This document shows, piece after piece, positions 57,639 to 64,000 of a stretch of DNA of 64,000 bases. The stretch is from Isochrysis galbana (lineage: Eukaryota > Haptophyta > Isochrysidales > Isochrysidaceae), in assembly GCA_018136815.1 (NCBI GenBank), contig CM030937.1, positions 2,180,887 to 2,244,886 on the forward strand. The letters run 5' to 3'. Position 1 is the stretch's first letter, and the number at the start of each line of letters is the position of its first letter. The notes beneath the pieces were generated by a model. The model was not told where the DNA came from, did no database searches, and saw only the letters and a program-made list of their open reading frames with translations. Position numbers and translations under genes: made by a program.

Positions 57639-58702
57639 ATGCCGCCGCTCGGCATCGCTCGTGGCCGCCACCCTCGCTCCGCCGGGCGTCAGAGGGGCTA
57701 CAAGGCGGAGCCAGCTGGCTCACCGGACATCGCTCGCGTGCTCTGCCTGCACGGCGCTCGCCAGACGGGCGAGCTGCTCCGCCAGCGTCTCGGGCGGCTA
57801 CGGCAGCGGTGCGCCAGCCGAGGCATTGAGCTCGTCTTTGCCGATGGGCCGATCGAATTGGCAGATGGGACTCGAGAGTGGTACGATGAGCCTGGTGCGC
57901 TGCCACGCGCTCTCCACCGCCTTGTCCAGCTGTGGGCACAAGACGCGCCTTTCGCAGGTCTTCTTGGCTTCTCCCAGGGCGCACTCGTTGCGTCGATGGC
58001 TGCGATGGAGCCCGAGCGCTTGCCGGGTCTCCAATTCATCCTGCTGGCCGGCGCGCCGGCGCAGCCGGGCCCCGAGGCGTGTGGCTTGCGCAGGGAACTT
58101 CGATCGGCGGTCCCCTCACTGCATGTCATGTCCGACCACGACGAACTCGTTCCTTTAGCTAGCTCGCGGTCCGTGGCAGATCGCTTCATTGGCAGCGAGC
58201 TCTTTCAGCACGACAAGGGCCACGCAATGCCATGCCGTGCCTCAGATGTTGACAAATACCTGGGCTTCATGGAGCGAGTATTGAATGGGCACAACGCGGC
58301 CACTTCCCAGGTCGGAAATACAGTGCTCACATTCAGGCAAGAGGCGAGACAGATGCCACTGCCTTCAGTCACTCCAAGCTCTGGAGTGCCCCTTTCACAG
58401 CTAGTGCTTCAGCATGAGCAGTCAGAGCACGCACCACCTCAGGGCACGGCTGAAGAGGAGTGCTGTGCGAAAACGACGCACGACGCTGCGGCTGGCTCAA
58501 TGCCCGTATGTCTGATCGGCCCAGCACTCTTGCCTCTGGACGTGGCTGCACTCAGCCTCGGCCACGATGCCAGCGGAGCGGCCAACGCGTCTCCACTGGA
58601 CTACCTTCATGACCGCGCTGCACAACTCAGCGCATGGTCCGAGGAGCTGCAAGCGGCTGAGGCCATATTCGGCGATGATTTCGCATTTGATGATGATAGC
58701 TT
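57639..58702 (+). CDS. FSH1-family serine hydrolase fused to an RWD domain (3' end in gap)
   Basis: At least 354 residues; the 3' end is lost in the N gap. Residues 30-220 are an alpha/beta hydrolase of the FSH1/OVCA2 family: IARVLCLHGARQTGELLRQR at the start, nucleophile elbow LLGFSQGALVAS (Ser112), acid in SDHDELVPL (Asp168) and His195 in KGHAMP. A linker of about 100 residues follows. The last visible residues, SEELQAAEAIFGDDFAFDDD, match the beginning of an RWD domain (E-x-EL-x-AL-x-AI-F/Y-GDDF). RWD domains bind ubiquitin-conjugating machinery, so the fusion suggests a hydrolase tethered to a protein partner. FSH1 proteins are esterases of uncertain natural substrate. Confidence 0.75.
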
Positions 58703-58802
58703 NNNNNNNNNNNNNNNNNNNNNNNNNNNNNNNNNNNNNNNNNNNNNNNNNNNNNNNNNNNNNNNNNNNNNNNNNNNNNNNNNNNNNNNNNNNNNNNNNN
58801 NN
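58703..58802. other. Assembly gap, 100 N
   Basis: Exactly 100 unknown bases, probably a placeholder of arbitrary length. It hides the 3' ends of two convergent genes. Confidence 1.
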
Positions 58803-60401
58803 TAAACGGAGGACATTAGTGAGTAGGTCTGAATCGGCCCGTGAGAGCCCCATCAATTTTGTTCGGTAGTCCCGCATCAAATCATACATGCGGGCCGATA
58901 AGCCGTCGGCTTCGGAGGCTGCGACGTCTGCGGCAGCCTTTGCGCCAGAGCCGAACGCACCATGCACCTCGTGCATCTTATCCATCAACTCTATGCGAAG
59001 CTCATCGTTGGCGTGCGCTGCAAGGCGGAGCTGTCGCTGATGGTCTTCAACGGACATGAGCGTTGAGTCGAGCAGGTCCCTCTCTGACGGGTTCAGTCGC
59101 CTGCCACCACCGACAACCGCCGCGCGTGCCGCTTTCAGGTCACGTCGGAGCCGCTCGAGCTCCGAGCTCAGAACGACTTCATCATAAGGTGTCTGCTGCG
59201 CCAGTCGACGCCGCAGTTCAGACACCTTGTGTGAGTGAGCAGCACGCATACGCTCGATTGACCTCGTCTCACGCTTCTTCCAAATCCGGTTGAGCTTGAG
59301 GAGGAGCTCGTGGAAGTGCGACATTGGCACAGCCGGCACGTGATGGTGGCGAAAGTCGCTCATAAGAGCGTAAGCGTCGGCTGGCACCCAGAACTCCACC
59401 TCGCGCCCCGGCCCATACACCTTGCGGTCGCGGCCTGAACATGCCGATTTTGGCAGTCGGACCCTCGCGCCATCAACACCAGTAACGGGATTTGGTGGTA
59501 GGTAGGACAGGCCGCCCGACTCGTCTGAATAGGCAACAAACTGTTCATACTCTGCTGTGGATGCAAGGAGCTTTACCAGGCGCTGATTGTCGAGCTGAAG
59601 CTGGTGCAGTGCTGCCATTGCATGGACGTCAGAACGACGAGCCAGGTGCGCGCTCTTGAGCTGCTCCTTCAAAGACACAAGTTGATCTGTCAGGTCTTGA
59701 TTCGTCTTGTTCTGCGCGTCCACTCGGGCCCGTGCGTCGGCGAGATCATGCCCTGCCTTCTGAGCTCTCTCGGACGCCCGCTGAAGCTCATCGCTCTTTC
59801 GCGATAACAGTCTCTCGTGCTCATGCTTCATATGGTCCAAGCTTCGTGTGAGCTCCATGTTGCGCGACATCTCTTGCCTGAGCTTCTCTAGCGCTGCTTC
59901 TTCACCGCGGGCTGAATGGGATGCCTGGATGCGAGCAGCAGAAAGCTCGGCCACGCGAGACTGAGAGTCACTTAGGGAGCTGCGCAGCTCGTGGATCTGA
60001 CGTGCCAGTGTCTCACCCTCTTCTCGCGAGGCTGCCAGCTGCAGCTCAGAGAAGCGTAGCCGGTCTCGCAGCTCAGCGATGACACCAGTGAGCTGCGCCT
60101 GGGTAGCTGCGTGCTGCTTGGTAAGCTCATCATTACCTGTAGAACCGGCGGCCTCGCGGAGCTCCAGCCTCACCCTCACATCGCGCAGCTCTGCGCGTGT
60201 CCGCTCGAGGAGCGCCTGGAGCTCCACCACTTTCTCCTCGGGGTAGAGGTTGCCGGCAAGGTTGGATGCCTCGTGCGGTGGGCTCGGAGGCTGTCGTGCG
60301 GCGTGCGGCGCGGGACGAATGCTATGTGAGCCTGATCGGTGCACGTTCCGTCCGTGCGCCGACGAGGCCTCGTCGGCCGGGTGCGGCCGCTTGTCCGCCA
60401 T
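58803..60401 (-). CDS. Coiled-coil protein, possibly centriolar or axonemal (3' end in gap)
   Basis: At least 533 residues from the ATG at 60401. Residues 55-290 are a long coiled coil. A distinct central block follows with LSYLPPNPVTGVDG, VEFWVPADAYALMSDFRHHH, VPAVPMSHFHELLLKLNRIW and KKRETRSIERM, then more coiled coil to the gap. A block of the type FRxxH..VP..F..LLxKLN.IW..RE is, as far as I recall, seen in coiled-coil proteins of cilia and centrioles (TSNAXIP1-like); this is a weak assignment. No CT tract of note precedes it. Apparent coding on the far side of the N run is an artefact. Confidence 0.55.
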
Positions 60402-60504
60402 CCGTCGGAGGCGCCGCTCGCGCCCGACGACTATTCAAACGGGCATAGAACTCTCCCTCCACTACCACTACATACTCGCTTTCTTTTACCCTCCTATATC
60501 CTAT
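60402..60504. other. Short intergenic stretch
   Basis: Upstream flank of the coiled-coil gene. Confidence 0.4.
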
Positions 60505-60700
60505 GTCCATTGACTAGGAGATTGAGCACGAGAAAGAGATTCGCGCATCCAGTCACACGGACTTTTGGGGACTGTGAGGCCGCCATATCGCGAAGACTCC
60601 TGCCACCTCGAATGGTGTCCCGAGATATCGCGAATCTTCAAAGCCCTAGACGCGTTTACCGCTTGGGCCAGGCGGAAATATTCCGAATATTTCCCGGGAT
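60505..60700 (+). mobile_element. LINE fragment, third copy of the family
   Basis: One frame reads KRFAHPVTRTFGDC; after a frame shift the next reads YREDSCHLEWCPEISRIFKA with LDAFTAW. This matches the knuckle region of the LINE at 783-1972 (NRFAASPTIKC and YQEDSCHLAWCPATKNVFDA with IDAIVDY). Very short and frame-broken. Confidence 0.6.
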
Positions 60701-61140
60701 ATTTGGCCGGATATCGGCTCGCGGGATATTTCTGGATATTTCAAGATATTTCAGGATATAGATATCGGATATAAGTAGGATATTTGGGCTGTTCATTGAG
60801 GGAGTGTAAGAACAAAACTCCCTGTACAACAGGTAACCCTTACTTCAGAGAGCGCGTGCCCCGTGCCTCCCCCCCCCCGCGCGCGAGAGATGCCTGCTAG
60901 AGGTAATATGGCTCCGCCTTGCCCAGCCCTGCCCTCCCTAGTGCTCCACTAGCAGCTTGCTTGGCACATGTGCGCAGCTTCGGCCTATCTCACGCGTGCT
61001 CGAGTGCTCGAGCCAAAAAAAAAACCACCAGGTCGGCATATTTTTGGGATATTTGGGTGGCCTCCCAGGATATAAATGGGATATCTTCGCGGAATATTTG
61101 ATATTTGGGCAAGTTTTTCGGAATATTTCCGCCTGGCCCT
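60660..61140. repeat. Patches of recurring GGATATTT words
   Basis: Copies of ggatattt, gaatattt and ggatata cluster at 60,675-60,785 and 61,035-61,130, separated by GC-rich unrelated sequence. Confidence 0.6.
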
Positions 61141-61414
61141 ATTTACTGCTAGTGGTGTATAGTGTATAGAGAGTTGTATCAGACGTTTTATACGCGGTTA
61201 TGTTGCGAAGAGCGCGCGATCTATGGCGTCGCCTCTTCTCTTCTCGGCCGCCCTAGGCACCGCGATATGGTGTCAGGGCGATAATTAATAATGAGGTGGG
61301 GTTGCAGATTCGCCCATCGCACCGCGTCATGCAAGGCGGTTGTGATAGTGACGGAATACCAGATACCCGGGGATAGGAGGGGCCGAGGGCCGAGCCCCCC
61401 TCAACCCCCCACAA

Positions 61415-61500
61415 AATATGCATCAAATATGCAAAATATGCAGAGATATGCAAAATCACCGAAAAAGGGCCAAAATGTGCAAAACATATCTTGCATATTT
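61415..61500. repeat. Patch of recurring ATATGCAAA words
   Basis: Five or more copies of atatgcaaaa or caaaatatgc at irregular spacing. Confidence 0.6.
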
Positions 61501-62252
61501 CTATGTGGGCCTACTTGCTACTTGGGGGGGCCGCGGGCCGCGGGCCACCGGACCATATCCATATCTAAGCCTTTCACACCGATCTCCCTATAGTAGCCTA
61601 GTAGTGCATGGGGGGAGCCGCCTAAGGCGGGGGGGAAGGGCCGGGGGAGTGGGAGTGTAGAAAGTATAATACGTGTAGGTAGTGGTTCCATGCGCCGCGA
61701 GTGCGGTAAGAATATCATGAAGTTTTCCTCCACCAAGATTAGTGATTAGTGATCCTCCAGAGCATCACCCAGACACGATCAAGGGACTGAGTGGCGACTG
61801 TGAATCGTGAGGTGCCTCCATGGTTCTGTAGAGTGCTAATGTAGTTCTTGAATAGTACTTCGAAGAACCCATTTCACTGATGATGCGGCGATTCATTGAT
61901 CACTGAGGAAAACGTGTTATTTATGGTACCCATCTGCATAACTTCGATCTACTCGGCATAGACTTCGTTCAGAAAGTATGTCCCACTAGCTCTTGCGATG
62001 TCACTAGTCATTGCGATATTCCCAATTGCATAATTTTCTCATTCAGACCCAACCGGACACCCTTCACACGGATCACCAACAATTCACAACTCTAACCGAA
62101 GCCTGCACCACCACATCACCCGGGAACCCGGGAAACACCGCGAGTAGAACCAGTCACCGCAATCATTCGAAAGCTCTGCCGGAGATTGCAGAGCTATGCG
62201 TGACAAAGCTTGGCCCACAACCCGCGCCCCTCTAGCCCTACGAAACCCTCCC
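61501..62252. other. Intergenic
   Basis: 3' flank of the right-hand ankyrin gene. No gene recognised. Confidence 0.45.
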
Positions 62253-64000
62253 TTATCCTAACCCGGCAATATTTGCAGCTAGAGTTTGTTGTGGCCGAGC
62301 ATCAACGTTGAGGGCAATGAGGCGAAGCAGCTCGGTGTCCCTGCGCGCGCGCGCAGCCTCAAGTACGCCGTCATCACAGGGCGCGCCGAGATCGATCAAC
62401 TGTTCAGCGACCTTGAGATGGCCCTCGCGCACGGCCGCCTGCAAGGCCGATGTCTCGTCAGGCCCTCGTGCGAGCACGCTTGCGCCAGCGCGCACTAGCA
62501 CGCCTACTGTCTCTGTAAGCCCTGCGGCGGCGGCCGCCACCAAGGGTGGCACACCGCCCTCGCGCGCCTCGACATCCGCGGACCCCGCGACGAGGAGGCG
62601 CGCCACCTCCGCCCTCGCCTTGGCGGGCGGCGGGCGCGAATTGTCATCATCCGCGTCGAAAAGGAAGTCGAGTGGCCGCCTCCTATCCGCTGAAAGGAGA
62701 TTTGCGGCGACACCTCCATCGAGCAGGGCGCGCACGGCGCGCGCGTGGCCCTTCAGCGAGGCCACGTGTATAGCGCACAGCCCGTTCCAATTTTGCTGCG
62801 GCTCGCCGCAGCGTCGGCTCGCGCCGTGCCGCAACAATATTGCCACGCTGTCCGCGTGCCCGAGACCTGCCGCTGTGAATAGCGGGGTGGCACCTTGCTG
62901 CGCTAGTCGAGCATTGGGGTCGGCGCCGTGTGCGAGCAACACCTTGAGAACGGCGGCGTGGCCCCCTTGAGCACCAAGATGTAATGCTGTCGCGCCAAAC
63001 GTCAAGTCTCCACCACTCGCATGCACGTCTGCGCCACGCGAACAGAGCAGCCGGACGGTCTGAGTGTGCCCGCGTAAGGCCGCTGCCATCAACGGCGTGA
63101 TGCGCGTTTGCCGAGTCTCCAGATTGATGCGCGCGCCGGCATCGAGCAGCACACGCGCCGAGTCCACGTCGCCCGCCCGCGCGGCAAGCGCGAGCGGTGT
63201 AATGCCTCGCCCATCGTATCGGTCGATTGCGCCGCCAGCGCCCACCAGCAGCGCGACGAGCTCGCTCGCCTTGCCGCCCTCGCCTTGGAGGGCGGCGTGT
63301 AGCGCGCCGCCGCCGCCAACACCGCTCTCTAGGTTGGCAGCGTACCGTAACAGAAGGGCGCATGCGTCCGCATGCCCTCGGAAGGCGGCGTTCGAGAGCG
63401 GGCTGGCGCCGAGTCGGGTAGTCACCTCAACGCTCGCATTCAGCTCGAGCAGGCGCGCCAACACGCGCACCCGTCCCGTGCCCGCCGCCACGAAGAGCGC
63501 CGTCTGCCCTGTTGCTGGCTCGCTCTCATCAAGCCTCAGTTTGTCGCCTGCAGCAACAAGCATCTCGGCGAGGCGGATGGCGATCCGGTCCCGGCCGTGC
63601 TGGAGCGCAAGCAGCAGGGGCGGAATGCCCTCCATCGAGGGCAGCTGCCTCGCGCCCCGCTCGAGCAGGAGGTCGACAGTGGCTCTATGCCCGTTCTCGA
63701 CTGCCACGTGCAATGCAGTAGCGCCGTTAGCACGCTCGCTGTTCCGGTCCGGATAGAAGCCGGCGTGGACTAGCGAATCAGCCGCCCCGGCACGGTCTCT
63801 GTCGGCCCGCATCAGGGCCGATGAGTAGGCCGCTACGGGCATTATGTGATCGATCCGCGCACCGCCGTCGAGCAGGGCCCGCACTGAGCTCGTCAGACCC
63901 CGCTGTGACGCAAGATACAGCGGCGTGGTGTCGCTGTTTAACAAGGGGTCGGGCCGTGCTGAGCACGGCGGTGCAAGCAGTGCACAGATGGCGTGAGACA
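62253..64000 (-). CDS. Ankyrin-repeat protein (5' end beyond window)
   Basis: At least 582 codons; the frame is open to the right edge, where AICALLAPPCSARPDPLLNS continues into the first listed repeat, so the start lies outside. Made of about fifteen ankyrin units such as GATALHVAVENGHRATVDLL, GITPLALAARAGDVDSARVL and GATALHLGAQGGHAAVLKVL, with the usual TPLHLAA..GH...V..LL pattern. No introns in the visible part, unlike the ankyrin gene at 49-53 kb. No other domain is visible before the stop at 62253. It is a generic protein-binding solenoid; partner unknown. Confidence 0.8.
   Translation of the reverse strand, partial: SHAICALLAPPCSARPDPLLNSDTTPLYLASQRGLTSSVRALLDGGARIDHIMPVAAYSSALMRADRDRAGAADSLVHAGFYPDRNSERANGATALHVAVENGHRATVDLLLERGARQLPSMEGIPPLLLALQHGRDRIAIRLAEMLVAAGDKLRLDESEPATGQTALFVAAGTGRVRVLARLLELNASVEVTTRLGASPLSNAAFRGHADACALLLRYAANLESGVGGGGALHAALQGEGGKASELVALLVGAGGAIDRYDGRGITPLALAARAGDVDSARVLLDAGARINLETRQTRITPLMAAALRGHTQTVRLLCSRGADVHASGGDLTFGATALHLGAQGGHAAVLKVLLAHGADPNARLAQQGATPLFTAAGLGHADSVAILLRHGASRRCGEPQQNWNGLCAIHVASLKGHARAVRALLDGGVAANLLSADRRRPLDFLFDADDDNSRPPPAKARAEVARLLVAGSADVEAREGGVPPLVAAAAAGLTETVGVLVRAGASVLARGPDETSALQAAVREGHLKVAEQLIDLGAPCDDGVLEAARARRDTELLRLIALNVDARPQQTLAANIAGLG

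Noticed and set aside
58497..58702. Extension of the minus-strand coiled-coil frame past the N run
   Set aside because: The N run has arbitrary length, so frame continuity is meaningless; the sequence there is the opposite strand of the FSH1-RWD gene.

Overview
The window is nuclear DNA of a unicellular eukaryote. Evidence: two genes with GT-AG introns and one GC-AG intron that keep frame exactly; ankyrin, DUF4116, EGF, EF-hand and chromo domains; and remnants of LINE, Copia, Gypsy, hAT and PiggyBac-type elements. High GC, long intronless reading frames, CT/GA microsatellites at gene starts and DUF4116 repeats suggest a GC-rich marine microalga (haptophyte or pelagophyte-like). That placement is inference; nothing here fixes the species. 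One 100-N assembly gap lies at 58703-58802.

Layout. 0-2.6 kb: a 5'-truncated LINE flanked by a 19-bp direct repeat. 2.6-10.7 kb (-): one intronless 2713-residue reading frame joining a signal peptide, a taurine-binding (TauA/SsuA-type) periplasmic domain, EGF- and CUB-like modules, a multi-pass membrane block, a PH-like domain, an EF-hand and a complete PI-phospholipase C (X, Y, C2). 12.6-17.9 kb (+): a 1778-residue disordered protein with SUMO-interaction-like motifs and two C2H-C fingers. 18.6-24 kb: a second LINE fragment, a TspO/MBR-like gene (3 exons), an unknown broken gene, a Copia LTR-like copy and a chromodomain fragment. 24.6-27.3 kb (-): a DUF4116 repeat gene with a very recent internal duplication. 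27.4-29.6 kb: a frame-broken Copia element. 30-35 kb: a coiled-coil gene, a G-rich minisatellite, an AT-rich virus-like ORF and a tandem repeat. 35.4-41 kb: a DUF3754/TMEM143-like gene, a PiggyBac-like fragment and an RMI1/TDRD3-like OB-fold gene. 41-46 kb: hAT and Gypsy remnants around a small coiled-coil gene. 46.7-53 kb: an Arb2-type serine hydrolase and a six-exon ankyrin gene. 53-57 kb: a tRNA-like SINE candidate, retroelement ORF1-like frames and two divergent two-TM ORFs. 57.6-60.4 kb: an FSH1 hydrolase fused to an RWD start and a coiled-coil gene, converging on the gap. 60.5-64 kb: a third LINE fragment, short-motif patches and a second ankyrin gene open at the right edge.

The genes do not form a pathway; they are independent eukaryotic units separated by decayed transposons. 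Many starts follow a long CT- or GA-rich tract. The most notable object is the receptor-phospholipase C: its architecture predicts direct coupling of an extracellular small molecule, perhaps taurine or another sulfonate, to phosphoinositide hydrolysis within one polypeptide.
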